64,000 nucleotides of DNA from Clostridiales bacterium UBA1701 (GTDB taxonomy: Bacteria; Bacillota; Clostridia; Oscillospirales; Oscillospiraceae). The stretch covers positions 37,479 through 101,478 of the forward strand of contig DCJL01000017.1 of the NCBI GenBank assembly GCA_002320035.1. The letters run 5' to 3'. The translations under genes were made by a program, and so were the position numbers. The notes under the pieces are model-generated. The model was given only the letters and a program-made list of their open reading frames with translations, did no database searches and was not told the origin of the DNA. Below, in pieces: positions 33,768 through 44,115 of this stretch (position 1 is its first letter; every line of letters begins with the position of its first letter).

Positions 33768-35749
33768 CTCGTAACCAAATTAGTTTCAAATTCGTTCTTC
33801 TTATCAAATTCAAAACGGCTGCCAACCTTATCGCCCATATAGGTTTCTGCTAGTTCACCGTCAGTATCCTTAATGAAAATGATAACCTGCTCTGCAACCT
33901 TGGGAAGCGCATCACAAACAGTACGGATACGGGTCTTATCGAATGCAGAAAGCGGAGCATCCATCACAAGTGGATAAGGCTCGGACACAAGCATTTCATT
34001 TTCGGGATTCTGACTCTGACGAGCCATTTTGATAACACCGGCAATAAATGCAAAGATAACCGAAATACTCTGAGCTGTAGAGGTCTCAACATCCTCATTA
34101 ATACCTTCAAACTCATTGACAATAACCTGAATGTTGTACTTCTCATCAATACTGAGAGAAAAACCACCGTTATAAATGCTCTTGAAGATTTCATTGACAG
34201 TTTGCTCAAGTTGCTGCCTGGTTTCGGTTTCCTTTTCCTGATAGAGAGAAAGCAGCGTAGCGTACATATACTGAGCATATGCCTTATAAACTTCAATCTT
34301 TCGATTGTTCTCATCCTTCAATGAGAGTTCCTTACGCTCAGTTTCTCTGCGTTCTTTATCTCTTTCAAGCAGAGCCTGATTACGGTCAAGGTCTCGTCTT
34401 TCAACAGAAAGATTGCGAAGTGCTCTTTCATAGGTGCTTAAACGCGCCTGTAACTCGCCAACATTTTTCATCTTTTCGAGTTTCTCTCGAATAATGTTGA
34501 TTTGATTCTGGTATCCGGTGTATGTATTATCAAACTCTCTGATGAAGCCAAACTTAGTAGAAATATCCTCAAAGAGTGTATCAGAACTCTTGCACCTTAG
34601 TTCGCACTCACGAACAAACTGACCGATTGATGTGCCGATAGACTGCGGCGGAATAAACTCAAGCAGGTCATTTAATTCCTTGTATGCTTCATTACCGAAT
34701 TCAATATCGGCACCGCAAATGCACTTTTTACGCTTAATAAGAAATTCAATAGTCTTAGCATGGATATAAGGAATACCTGTGTCAATCTTATCTGCAGCAG
34801 CAAGTTGAGAAAGAGCGTCGCTCATCATCTTCTTGGCAAAATAAGAATGCGCATTATTGTTAAACACTTTTAGCAGTGAATCCTCACTGGAAGCTTTTTT
34901 TGCAACCAGTTCTTTTATCTTACGAACAAGCTCATCACGTTCTTTTGCAAGAATCTCACTATCTTTGTTTAGACGAATTTCTTCCTCAAGCTCTGCCTTC
35001 TTATCTGTAGCAATAGCTTCTTCGCCGTCAATAGCAGCAAGTCTTTCTTCAATGGCACGAAGTTTTTCTTCGTACTCTTCAATTTCCTTGGTATACTGAG
35101 CTATCTTACTGTCACTCTTAGTGTCATAACTCTCGTTGTACATCTTGATAACCGAGTTACGGCCACCAAGATGGTCAAGCGCAGATTGAAACGCACTAAG
35201 ACCGAGAAGACTGCGAACTGCTTGGGCAAATTCAGCACTCTTGCCTTTACGGATTTCCTTACTCATATTGCCTATTCGCTCACCGTCAAAGAAGAAATAC
35301 TTTGAAAGTTCTTTAGGAAGAATTTCCTTCATACGTAGTTCCGTTTCCCCATCGGGAACATACTCACGTTGACCGTCAGCGTTCTTGTAAGCAATTTTGA
35401 AGGTGGTCTGGTTATGTCTTCTGATAGAACCGGAATTATCCTTTGAATAAAGCTGCTCACGGATACAAAGATATTCGATATTATTGTGTTGAAGTGCCAA
35501 CTCTACACGGACCTTCTCCTCGTTTCCCGGTAGCATCGATTGTGCAGTTGCCTTGCATAGCATAGACTTGTCATCGAAGTCAGTGTCCCCATAAAGGCAC
35601 CAGGTAAATGCTTGAGCAAGAGTAGTTTTACCGGAGCCGTTTTCACCCATAATTACGGTTACATTACGAACCGGATCGGTTGAGAAGGTAATCTCCTGTT
35701 CACCTTTGAATTGGCGGAAGTCCTTCAGCTTTAACGATTTTAATAGCAT
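33764..35749 (-). CDS. dndD: DndD-like SMC/RAD50-type ATPase
   Basis: 661 residues. Walker A GENGSGKTTL (about 35-44), the DndD-typical FFFDGERI (about 150-158), long coiled coils (about 220-300 and 390-500) around a CICG hook-like motif, ABC signature region STAQSISVIFAFIAGV and Walker B PLVMDAPLSAFD. In Dnd systems DndD is the ATPase that works with DndC and DndE to place sulfur in the DNA backbone. The start overlaps the 60-residue gene upstream by 10 nt. Confidence 0.8.
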   Translation of the reverse strand: MLLKSLKLKDFRQFKGEQEITFSTDPVRNVTVIMGENGSGKTTLAQAFTWCLYGDTDFDDKSMLCKATAQSMLPGNEEKVRVELALQHNNIEYLCIREQLYSKDNSGSIRRHNQTTFKIAYKNADGQREYVPDGETELRMKEILPKELSKYFFFDGERIGNMSKEIRKGKSAEFAQAVRSLLGLSAFQSALDHLGGRNSVIKMYNESYDTKSDSKIAQYTKEIEEYEEKLRAIEERLAAIDGEEAIATDKKAELEEEIRLNKDSEILAKERDELVRKIKELVAKKASSEDSLLKVFNNNAHSYFAKKMMSDALSQLAAADKIDTGIPYIHAKTIEFLIKRKKCICGADIEFGNEAYKELNDLLEFIPPQSIGTSIGQFVRECELRCKSSDTLFEDISTKFGFIREFDNTYTGYQNQINIIREKLEKMKNVGELQARLSTYERALRNLSVERRDLDRNQALLERDKERRETERKELSLKDENNRKIEVYKAYAQYMYATLLSLYQEKETETRQQLEQTVNEIFKSIYNGGFSLSIDEKYNIQVIVNEFEGINEDVETSTAQSISVIFAFIAGVIKMARQSQNPENEMLVSEPYPLVMDAPLSAFDKTRIRTVCDALPKVAEQVIIFIKDTDGELAETYMGDKVGSRFEFDKKNEFETNLVTR

Positions 35750-35922
35750 TGTACTTCCTCCTCAATCATCTTTTTTATTTTCTTTGCCATCTCAGTATCA
35801 TTGAACTGCTTTGTCTTGATATTCGTTTTTTCACGAACGATTATGCGTTGCAGCATACGCTGTGCCTTTTGAACATCTATTTCAACACCGTTCACTTCCA
35901 TTTTTTCAGAAGCCATAGCCAT
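35740..35922 (-). CDS. Small charged protein, 60 aa
   Basis: ATG preceded by GAGGAGGATT. The product is helical and Lys/Glu-rich (VQKAQRMLQRIIVREKTNIKTKQ). It overlaps the helicase stop by 17 nt and the dndD start by 10 nt, so it is embedded in the coupled operon. No recognised family. Confidence 0.6.
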   Translation of the reverse strand: MAMASEKMEVNGVEIDVQKAQRMLQRIIVREKTNIKTKQFNDTEMAKKIKKMIEEEVQCY

Positions 35923-38113
35923 AATCCTCCTCTTCGTTATTCCAATTTAATTCTTGTATTCCATATGCATCCTTAATCTCATCAATGAGACTTGCAGATT
36001 CAACCATATTTACAGCAATTCGAGAAAACTCCTCAGCTCTCCTCAATTCATTTTTTACAAGTGTTGAATTCCGTTTGACCTGCGTCTCTGTCAGCGAGGT
36101 TACCGACTCGGTATCGTATGGCAAGGTGATGAAATCATAAATTTCCGCATATTCCTTACCCTCTGCAAGTCTCAGCACACGCCCGCGTCTTTGGATATAC
36201 TCCTTAGGGTTGGTCGTACTTGCTAAAATGAACGCCGTTTTTATCTTCGGTATGTTGACACCTTCATCAAGACATTTAATGGCGATAAGAACCTTCAATG
36301 TATCACCGGCAGAGAATTCCCGTTTGAGAACCTCACGCTCTTCAACACTTTCCTTTGATGTAAACTGTGACACTTCCATACCGAGCTTGTTGCCAAGCAG
36401 GTCTGTTACTGCATCAATCTGTCTGATATCCTCACTGTCAATATCAGTACGGTCTTGATTTTGCTCAAGTCCTTTAGTCGCACCGCAATAAACAAGAATG
36501 TGTTTATCGTGAATATATGGCTGAATAACCTCTTCGAGCATTGTCAACTTATTCTTGGCACCGGCAACAATTCGAGAACGCTTAAGTGCAAGTTTTTCTC
36601 CCCGGCTGCTTAACTTTATCTTACCGTTTTTACCTTTCATAATACACTTTCCGATTTCATAACTGAGATTATCGTATGCCTCAAGTTCTTCCTCGGTAAG
36701 TGTAACAACGATGGGATAGTATTTATACTTAGTTAGTTTCTTCTCTTCAATTGCTCGGTCAAGAGTATATTCAATACACTTTTCGCCAAAGAAATCGTAA
36801 AGTTTAGCTGTTCCTTCCTCGTCATTATGCCGGTCGAGGGTTGCTGACAATGCCAAACGATATTTGTAATTATCATAGAGCAGACAACTTAAGTACGGCG
36901 CACCGAAATTGTGTGCTTCGTCTACCATTAAGAGTGTGTCTGATTTTATCTTTGCTAACTGGCTTTGAACATAATCGGAACTGAAGGTTGCATTAGTACA
37001 GATAAAGCAGAAGAATTCTTTTCCTCTTACCTTTAACTTTTGGTCTCGGATCGCATCCTTCAAGCGCTTTGGCCAATCCTTTTGCGAGGAATCACTATAT
37101 CCGATTATCGGGTCAATGTTAAACTTTAAAATATCTTCTACCCACTGCTCAACAAGGTGCTGATAAGGACAGACGATAATTGCAGCCAACTTATGTTCTA
37201 TATTCTTGCTCAGGGTTGTCAGGGCACCAAGTCCCGTGTATGTCTTACCGGTACCGGTAGCCATATCAAAGATTCCTCTGTAATTGCGTTTCTGCCATTC
37301 AGTAATTGCTTCATCCTGATAGTCGTGAAGCTTAAACCACTCAGGAAACTTTGGACCATATTCAGTATAAACACCTAAATCTGTATGTAAAACTGTATCG
37401 ATGTCAGGTGCGTATTCCTTTTTATCAATCTCAAAGTCCGGTACAGAGCGTTTATACTTTTCAATGATTTCTTGCTTCAATTCGGGAAAATCGATTATCT
37501 TGATATTCGGCTCGGTATCATTCCAAATAGACGCAAAGGCATTTTCTTTTGCAACTACACGGTCATCTTCGCCCTTCCAAGAGCAAAATACGTCAATAGT
37601 CTCATAATTCAATGTCATCGCAGTGGCAGACTCATTCATGGATCCTGCAAAAGCTACCCTATTACCTTCTGCATCGGTGATAATGCCCATCTTTTCGTGG
37701 TACATTCCCATACGGTCAGAGTCCTCAGTGAAGGCAATCTTAATATCCAAAACACCGTCTGAAATAAGATTCGCCAACAGGTTGAGCCGCGCCTTTTCAA
37801 AAGGCGTCTTTCCTTCTGTCATTTCTCTGCGGATTGCCTCTTTTACAACCTGGTCTCTCATGGCATAACCACTTTTAATTGCTTCGACATCCTCATCAGA
37901 AAGATAAGGAGAAGCTACCAACTGGATTTTACCGCCATTCTTTGCAAGTTCAGAGATACCTTTCGATATCTCTACCAAAGAAGAAGACGAGAAAAAGCCA
38001 ACTGCTCTTTGATATTTTACGGCTTGGCTAAGTAATGGAATATAAAAGTCCTTTGCGACACTGTCAAGCAGAGAACGATATTCTTTTTTTATATCGAGTT
38101 CTTGAAAACTCAC
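35906..38113 (-). CDS. PLD-nuclease/SF2 helicase fusion (phosphorothioation-linked)
   Basis: 735 residues from GTG (AAGGTGGTG upstream). Residues 1-190 form a phospholipase-D-like domain with HEKMGI and GSMNES (HxK...GSxN). An SF2 helicase core follows: DMATGTGKTYTGLGAL, the DEAH box in LMVDEAHNFGAP, SATLDR, and motif VI IQRRGRVLRL. This fusion matches helicase-nuclease proteins annotated near Dnd genes as phosphorothioation-linked restriction enzymes. Likely the effector that acts on unmodified DNA; the cleavage or blocking mechanism is inferred. Confidence 0.8.
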   Translation of the reverse strand: MSFQELDIKKEYRSLLDSVAKDFYIPLLSQAVKYQRAVGFFSSSSLVEISKGISELAKNGGKIQLVASPYLSDEDVEAIKSGYAMRDQVVKEAIRREMTEGKTPFEKARLNLLANLISDGVLDIKIAFTEDSDRMGMYHEKMGIITDAEGNRVAFAGSMNESATAMTLNYETIDVFCSWKGEDDRVVAKENAFASIWNDTEPNIKIIDFPELKQEIIEKYKRSVPDFEIDKKEYAPDIDTVLHTDLGVYTEYGPKFPEWFKLHDYQDEAITEWQKRNYRGIFDMATGTGKTYTGLGALTTLSKNIEHKLAAIIVCPYQHLVEQWVEDILKFNIDPIIGYSDSSQKDWPKRLKDAIRDQKLKVRGKEFFCFICTNATFSSDYVQSQLAKIKSDTLLMVDEAHNFGAPYLSCLLYDNYKYRLALSATLDRHNDEEGTAKLYDFFGEKCIEYTLDRAIEEKKLTKYKYYPIVVTLTEEELEAYDNLSYEIGKCIMKGKNGKIKLSSRGEKLALKRSRIVAGAKNKLTMLEEVIQPYIHDKHILVYCGATKGLEQNQDRTDIDSEDIRQIDAVTDLLGNKLGMEVSQFTSKESVEEREVLKREFSAGDTLKVLIAIKCLDEGVNIPKIKTAFILASTTNPKEYIQRRGRVLRLAEGKEYAEIYDFITLPYDTESVTSLTETQVKRNSTLVKNELRRAEEFSRIAVNMVESASLIDEIKDAYGIQELNWNNEEEDYGYGF

Positions 38114-38174
38114 AGTATCACACCACCTTATACTTGTATTCAGCTAATGTTGGAAATCTTCTTACGTTTGAAAA

Positions 38175-38408
38175 TTAATAATACTTGCGAAGAGCATTTG
38201 AATTGTTACCGTTATGATCGTTAGTTTCCTGCTTTACTCTCATAAGAGTATGAAACATTTTTTCGTCATAGGAAACAACGTCATCAAGGTCTACTTCAAG
38301 TTTTCTTTCAATTAGTCTTGCCTTACTGAGTCTTGAATCGACGGCCTCCATTTTGCTCTTAATTGATTCATCAGACAGCAAGTATTCTTCAAAATCTCTT
38401 TCTCTCAT
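38175..38408 (-). CDS. Hypothetical protein, 77 aa
   Basis: Small acidic/basic helical protein (MRERDFEEYLLSDESIKSKMEAVDSRLSKARLIERKLEVDLDD) sitting 8 nt after the cysteine desulfurase gene and 62 nt before the helicase. Operon position supports it being real. No family recognised. Confidence 0.6.
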   Translation of the reverse strand: MRERDFEEYLLSDESIKSKMEAVDSRLSKARLIERKLEVDLDDVVSYDEKMFHTLMRVKQETNDHNGNNSNALRKYY

Positions 38409-38416
38409 ATACTCAC

Positions 38417-39571
38417 CTATGAATTCAATTCAATATAATCGAGCGCAGCTTCTAAAACATCAAAGTCTTCATCAGTGTTAAAGTAGCTTACGCTGAATCT
38501 AACAGTTCCTGCAGGAAAAGTACCAATGAATTTATGTGCAGTCGGTGCACAGTGAAGTCCGGTTCTGACAGCAACATTCTGTTCGCTGAGAATCTGCCCT
38601 ATATTATCGCTACCATATCCATCAAACAAACACGAAACGACACCTATCGACTCTGCATCGATAGTATCAATAATCCTGATATTCTCATACCTTGAAAGAA
38701 GTTCAACAAGACGCTTAAAGTTTTCCTGCTCTTTCTCATAGATATTTTGAATACCTGTTTCTTTAATCCATTTAAGAGAGGCATTTAATCCTGCAATGGC
38801 AGCAATATCAGGACTTGCAACCTCATATCGCTCCGGAACACTTTCCGGTAACGCTTGATTAGCAGATTCCACACCGGTACCGCCAAACAAAAGCGGTTGA
38901 GGTTTTATTGCAAAACTGCTGACAACACCTGCAACGCCAAGCGGCGAGTACAATGTCTTATGCCCTGCAAACACGGCAAAGTCTATATCCTCACCACTTA
39001 GGTCGGTATCAACAAGGCCCGCTGTTTGGCACATATCAACGATATTAATAGACCCAAACTCTTTTGATAGGTGACAAAGCTCCTTAATCGGAGATACCAC
39101 ACCGCAGACATTACTCGCATGGCTTACTACCATCCAATTAGGCTTTTTCTCAGCAAACTGATTACGAATCCTTGCAATATCATAGGTCATTGTCACCTTG
39201 TCAAAACAGAGCGTTTCAACCTGAATATCATACATCGACTGCAAATGATAAAGAACACGGGTAACTGCATTATGCTCAAAAGGAGAAATGTAAACCGTGT
39301 AGTTATCGTTAATAAGCAATCCTCTTAGAATAAGGTTTATTGCCTCTGTTGCAGTATGAGTATAAACAACCTTCTTTGCAGGACAATGAAACAGTTCTAA
39401 AAGCAGTTCTCTTGTTTCCTGAACGAGAGCCGATGCTCTGGAAGCGAGCTTATGCTGACCCCTGCCAACATTCACGCCGCACTCACGGTAGAATTGATCT
39501 GTAAAATTATATACGCATTCCGGTTTCGGAAATGTTGTTGCAGCATTATCAAAGTATGCCACCTTTTCCAT
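38417..39571 (-). CDS. Cysteine desulfurase (DndA/SufS-like)
   Basis: 384 residues from ATG at 39571 (AAAGGAGTGAG upstream; an ATG seven codons earlier is less well placed). Class V PLP enzyme: MEKVAYFDNAATTFPKP, the PLP Schiff-base Lys in FAGHKTLYSPLG, and the persulfide Cys in RTGLHCAPTAH, giving a SufS-type short loop. Supplies sulfur from cysteine. Located between the ATPase and helicase genes of a DndC/DndD operon, it is the natural DndA equivalent. Confidence 0.88.
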   Translation of the reverse strand: MEKVAYFDNAATTFPKPECVYNFTDQFYRECGVNVGRGQHKLASRASALVQETRELLLELFHCPAKKVVYTHTATEAINLILRGLLINDNYTVYISPFEHNAVTRVLYHLQSMYDIQVETLCFDKVTMTYDIARIRNQFAEKKPNWMVVSHASNVCGVVSPIKELCHLSKEFGSINIVDMCQTAGLVDTDLSGEDIDFAVFAGHKTLYSPLGVAGVVSSFAIKPQPLLFGGTGVESANQALPESVPERYEVASPDIAAIAGLNASLKWIKETGIQNIYEKEQENFKRLVELLSRYENIRIIDTIDAESIGVVSCLFDGYGSDNIGQILSEQNVAVRTGLHCAPTAHKFIGTFPAGTVRFSVSYFNTDEDFDVLEAALDYIELNS

Positions 39572-39585
39572 GCATCTCACTCCTT

Positions 39586-42500
39586 TCAACAAAGCTTTTC
39601 AAGAATTTCAATAAGGATCTGTCTCTTCTCCTGTTCAGTAATGGACTGACCCATTTCGTCAATAGAATTGGTAATTTCATTATAGAGTAGTTTGGCTCTG
39701 TTGCTGTATTCGCTTCTGTTAAAGGTCTTGACTACCTCTCTGCCCTCACTATCAGTTGTGATCAACTTATAGGAATCAGCAGCGGAAGTTTCGTCAATAA
39801 TCTGCGAGTCGTACTCCTCAATAGTTTCTTTAAAAACAGTAAGGTCTTTGATGAAGATTGCAATAGTTCCTTCGTTCCAGTCCTCTACTCTAAGAGCAGT
39901 TACTGCCTTAGCAAGGCGCTGTGTGAAGGTTGTTTCGTCATTGGTAATCGTCTTCATCAAATCAAGAATCTGATTCTCACTGTTCGCAAATAGATGCTGT
40001 ATAGTTGTCTCCTTCAAAGAAGAATACCAATCCTGAATGATTGAAGTAAGCGAACCTCTTACATCCTGGCCTTTGGGAGTAAAAAGGATCTTAAGATCAG
40101 AAACAAGTGCTTTAAGCAGCGATACAATAGCAACGTCATACTCTTTTTTTGTCTGAGCGATATTATCAACTACATCAGCACTAAACTCTTTAAATCCAAA
40201 GAGCGCAAACACCTTTTCAAACAAGTATTCTCTCGGGTTAATATCAAGCTGCTTCAAACTGTTTACAAATTTACGGTGGCTAGCGGAAATAGTCTTAAAC
40301 TCTTCCTTACCTTTATAAGTCTTTGTCATTTCCTTGGCGAACTTTGGCAAAGACATATACCAGCGATTCATAGCAGAAACGATATAAGCAAAGCTATTAT
40401 ATACTTTTTCCTGCTCGTGAATAAACTCTTCAAACAATTGTTCGAGTTGAGCCAGATATGCAGTTTTTTCCTCGTTCCAGTCCTCAAGAACAACTGAATA
40501 ATTGCTTGGGTTGTCATTGATTCCGTTAAGCAAATCTGCAGTTATTTTCTGTTCCGAATTACCCTTTTTAATAACCAGGTTGCTACGGTTCAGATGGATA
40601 ATAGCTGCAATATAAATCGGAATAACACCGGTCTTAAGACCGATACCATATTCAGGTTTTGTCAGACGATCATACAATGTTGCGAAGTTCTGCTCACCAT
40701 TAATACCTGCATTAGCAAAGAAGGTCTGAATAGTGCAGAGCATATACTTCATATTCTCGTCTTCAGGTGCAACTACAATTTCAGGTGCTTCTGCGACATT
40801 CTTTACAACACCTGTCTGCACAAGGGTGCTTCTCATAATCGAAACATCCTGACCCGTACCGGAAAGTCCAAGATTCGGTTCAAGCTCAGTGCTCAGCAGT
40901 CCATTAAGGAGCTTTGCTCTGCTGTTGATAGCCACTGTTGGCAAAATATTTTTGTTGATAGACTCATTATTAATAATCGGAGCATGTGGGTAGACTTTCT
41001 CACAAATCTCAGAGAGAAGAGCTGACATCTGAGCCTTACGGAAGACAGCAACCTTCTTGCCAGCATAGTAATAGTCAGCACCACCGGTCTCGGGTCGAGC
41101 ATAAGAAAAAATGAACGAGCCGATAACTTCTTCGAGATCCTCAATATAAATCTCATATTCATCTTTCAAAAGTTCATCGTCTACAACGAGGTTTTTAAGT
41201 TCACAAACTGCACTGTATTCAAAAGCGACCTTCTCAATATAGATAAACTTCTTAGGCAAGCAGAATACAACTCTTTCCCCGTATGTATCGGATGTAATCT
41301 TCTTTGAAATCTTCGCAATATCTTCCTTATTTTCAGGAATTACTGCATATATCACACCGTCAGCCATTGTATCCGAGATTTTTAAATTCCAATCTTCTGT
41401 GGACCAAAATTCCTTACTGTCAATGAAAAGAAAATCAAAATAACGGGTAATCTCGTGCTCGTCGTTGTATCTGGTAGGATACATATAACTGTCGAAAGAA
41501 GAGTTATTGAGAACATCCTTTACTCTTAAAGTTGCCTTATTACTCTCTATCCTTTTTTCGATTTCACCGGGAATATCAACACCGCTGCTCTCTTTGAGCT
41601 TCAAGTAGTTATTGCTTCTCTTGAGATAAACAATGCAATCCTTGTTTATAAGTTCTTCAAGTGCATTGCTGATTTCCTTTGTATCTGTAACACTCTCACG
41701 AAAGGCATCAACGATGATGTCGTATACAGGAGGCAGTTTCTCATACTGCTCAACCATGTAAATTAAGGAAATAGTTTTGATAATCCTCGCGTGAATAGAA
41801 CCACCGTCAAGCTTCTGTAGAATATTAGAAGTGAGTTTATAAATTTTATGAATCTCACTGGTATAAACCTCTTTTCGGAAAAGGGGTTCAAAATAATCGT
41901 ACAGATAATCAGGTGTCAATAACGGGAACTCACCGTCTGCACTCTCAAGGAAAGAAGACAGAGTATGCTTTTCCTGAGAGGACAAAAAAGTAAACAAGGT
42001 TCTTTCGTTTTGAGCAACTTTTTCAGAAAGACGCGGCAGAATAAAGGTCGATACCGGATGCAAAGGATAGCAACCGTAAATAGCAGAGTTCACGCCTTCC
42101 GTATCCTTGCCGTCGATCAAACCGTTTGCAACATAGCGTTCCTTGAGATCCTCAAGCTGTGGCTTGTATTTAGATACAAAATCCTTCCAGAAATCAGGAT
42201 CCTTCTTGATAACAGCAGAAATAATTTCATACATCTGCGCAAAGTTGTTGTGAAGTGTTGTATGCTTAAAGCGACCGGACACACCTCTCCAACCGTCTAC
42301 TTTCTCTTTAGGCAGATTGTTGTCGATATAGTTTGAGATATCCTTATGGCAAATGAGCATAAGGTGCATCTGCTTTTTACCACTACGTACACATTTCTCT
42401 GCAAAATCCTGCAACAGCTTAATATCGCTGATTGTGGCGTTACCTATGCTCGATTCAAGATATTTACTAAACTCATCATAAACAATGTAAACTCCGTCAT

Positions 42501-43206
42501 ACCCGACCTCACATAGCTTGTCTACAACCTTTTCGTAGAGCTCCACAACATCGAAACCAAGGAAAGGATTGAAACTACTGCCGGAAGTCAGGCTCGGATA
42601 TAATTCGACGAATTTTTCATACGCCTCAACATTGTATTCCTTTAAGGAAAGAATGAACTGTTCAATAGGTTCATTTAAGGCTTCTAAAAACTTATTATAG
42701 GTTTCAGGGTAATCTTTCTTCCAACTCTCAATCGCATTGACAGACGCCTTAAAATGAGTTTCAGGCATAATGTCGCTGAGGTTTTCGTCATTAAGTGCCT
42801 GTTGCAAAGCAAAAAGGAATGACTGAGTAAGACTTGCGCTACTGCCTCCGACAACAATGGGAAGCAGCTTTCTTCCACTGTCAATAAACTCATTCGTATA
42901 GTCATAGAGTTTCGGATTGCTTGTCTTCATCTTTTCGAGCAAATTAGCAAAAAGCGCCTTATCTTTCTTATAGAGAAGAGAAAGCAAAACAAGAATAATA
43001 TGAGATTTTCCACGTCCGTAGGCACCAATAAGGATTCTTGCTCTTTCAGTAGAATTCGGCGCCGTACTCAGCATAACATCCTCAATGATGTCTAACGAGG
43101 ACATGGTAGGAATAAATCCGGAAATCTTACCCGTGTTATTCAGATCATACGCGATATTTACAGAAGTCTGAAAACCTTTTGCTACATCTATTTTATTGTT
43201 AAACAC
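39586..43206 (-). CDS. Giant P-loop ATPase, BrxC/PglY-like
   Basis: 1206 residues from GTG (CAGGAGGCTG upstream). N-terminal Walker A in IGAYGRGKSHIILVLLSLL (about 60-78) and candidate Walker B GVYIVYDEFSKYLES (about 240). The rest is mainly helical with a long C-terminal arm. The architecture and GxYGxGKS loop resemble BrxC/PglY ATPases of BREX and the large ATPase of Pbe-type phosphorothioation modules. 18 nt downstream of the DUF4007 gene. Confidence 0.7.
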   Translation of the reverse strand: MFNNKIDVAKGFQTSVNIAYDLNNTGKISGFIPTMSSLDIIEDVMLSTAPNSTERARILIGAYGRGKSHIILVLLSLLYKKDKALFANLLEKMKTSNPKLYDYTNEFIDSGRKLLPIVVGGSSASLTQSFLFALQQALNDENLSDIMPETHFKASVNAIESWKKDYPETYNKFLEALNEPIEQFILSLKEYNVEAYEKFVELYPSLTSGSSFNPFLGFDVVELYEKVVDKLCEVGYDGVYIVYDEFSKYLESSIGNATISDIKLLQDFAEKCVRSGKKQMHLMLICHKDISNYIDNNLPKEKVDGWRGVSGRFKHTTLHNNFAQMYEIISAVIKKDPDFWKDFVSKYKPQLEDLKERYVANGLIDGKDTEGVNSAIYGCYPLHPVSTFILPRLSEKVAQNERTLFTFLSSQEKHTLSSFLESADGEFPLLTPDYLYDYFEPLFRKEVYTSEIHKIYKLTSNILQKLDGGSIHARIIKTISLIYMVEQYEKLPPVYDIIVDAFRESVTDTKEISNALEELINKDCIVYLKRSNNYLKLKESSGVDIPGEIEKRIESNKATLRVKDVLNNSSFDSYMYPTRYNDEHEITRYFDFLFIDSKEFWSTEDWNLKISDTMADGVIYAVIPENKEDIAKISKKITSDTYGERVVFCLPKKFIYIEKVAFEYSAVCELKNLVVDDELLKDEYEIYIEDLEEVIGSFIFSYARPETGGADYYYAGKKVAVFRKAQMSALLSEICEKVYPHAPIINNESINKNILPTVAINSRAKLLNGLLSTELEPNLGLSGTGQDVSIMRSTLVQTGVVKNVAEAPEIVVAPEDENMKYMLCTIQTFFANAGINGEQNFATLYDRLTKPEYGIGLKTGVIPIYIAAIIHLNRSNLVIKKGNSEQKITADLLNGINDNPSNYSVVLEDWNEEKTAYLAQLEQLFEEFIHEQEKVYNSFAYIVSAMNRWYMSLPKFAKEMTKTYKGKEEFKTISASHRKFVNSLKQLDINPREYLFEKVFALFGFKEFSADVVDNIAQTKKEYDVAIVSLLKALVSDLKILFTPKGQDVRGSLTSIIQDWYSSLKETTIQHLFANSENQILDLMKTITNDETTFTQRLAKAVTALRVEDWNEGTIAIFIKDLTVFKETIEEYDSQIIDETSAADSYKLITTDSEGREVVKTFNRSEYSNRAKLLYNEITNSIDEMGQSITEQEKRQILIEILEKLC

Positions 43207-43224
43207 GGCAACAGCCTCCTGTCT

Positions 43225-44103
43225 TTATTTATTGATTGCCTTATAATACTCTTCCACACACTCAAGGAAGGTCATCGGCTTAGCAATGCGGATAACATCA
43301 AGTCCTGCTGTACGAACAACCTTGATGTATCCCATCAATTCGATTTTGTAGAGTAATGCTGTCAATGTGATTATATCAAGATTAAATATCTTACCGGCAT
43401 TACATACATCATTCTGAATTGCAGAAATCTTAATTTCCTCTTCGCCGTTCGCCTGATCGAGAATAACAGCAAGCAGAACTAGAGGATGAAGAGTATCTTT
43501 CTTCGGAACAGATTTCTTATAAAGCTTTTCCTTTCGGTTGCTGATATCAATCAATCCGAGTTCACCAAGAGGACAATCAATATTGCTCTCCGGCTGAACT
43601 TTTTCAGGAGAAGATTTGATACGGGGTACATATGTGTTGATGATGCAGTTATAATCATCTTCCAACGATCTTTCAGATACCTCTTCACCGTTAATCATAA
43701 TGTAGTTAGAGAGCTGCTTTACAAAATCCTCCTTGTTAAACTCACTCTGCTTGAACTCATTGTAAAAGAAGTACCAGGCAGTTGCTTCGTCTTTATTAGA
43801 TGCAAGCATGTAATGCAGTAACCAAAGTGTACCCATTTCCTCAATGTAGGGGTCGTTCTTAAAAACGATCTCTCCAAAGGGTGTAAATGACTGCTCTCTA
43901 CGTCCTGCATTTGGCTCCGTGGTAAGTTTGACTGCCTGCAGCCAATACCTCAATGCCTTTACCATGTTTGCACCGATTCCGAGAATATCCATAGGGTTAC
44001 CTTTTGCTCCCATAAATACTGTCGGCTCTATTTTCACATTTCGCATACCTTTATTTAACCATCCTTTACGGATGAAAAAGGTATCGTGTGCTCTAAACTT
44101 CAT
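43225..44103 (-). CDS. DUF4007-family protein
   Basis: 292 residues. The N-terminus KFRAHDTFFIRKGWLNKGMRNV carries the (G/A)H-(D/E)-TF-x-x-R-x-GWL motif that defines DUF4007. The domain then has GIGANMVKALRYWLQA and a winged-helix-like C-terminus (ITLTALLYKIELMGYIKVVRTAGLDVIRI). DUF4007 proteins are found with PAPS-reductase-like DndC proteins in Pbe-type systems. Probably recognises DNA or the modification state; exact role unknown. Confidence 0.75.
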   Translation of the reverse strand: MKFRAHDTFFIRKGWLNKGMRNVKIEPTVFMGAKGNPMDILGIGANMVKALRYWLQAVKLTTEPNAGRREQSFTPFGEIVFKNDPYIEEMGTLWLLHYMLASNKDEATAWYFFYNEFKQSEFNKEDFVKQLSNYIMINGEEVSERSLEDDYNCIINTYVPRIKSSPEKVQPESNIDCPLGELGLIDISNRKEKLYKKSVPKKDTLHPLVLLAVILDQANGEEEIKISAIQNDVCNAGKIFNLDIITLTALLYKIELMGYIKVVRTAGLDVIRIAKPMTFLECVEEYYKAINK

Positions 44104-44115
44104 ATTCTTGCTCCT

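Noticed and set aside
39586..44103. Calling the large ATPase plus DUF4007 genes a BREX system
   Set aside because: No PglX methylase, PglZ phosphatase, BrxA/B or BrxL gene is present. The DndC/DndD/desulfurase neighbours fit phosphorothioation better.
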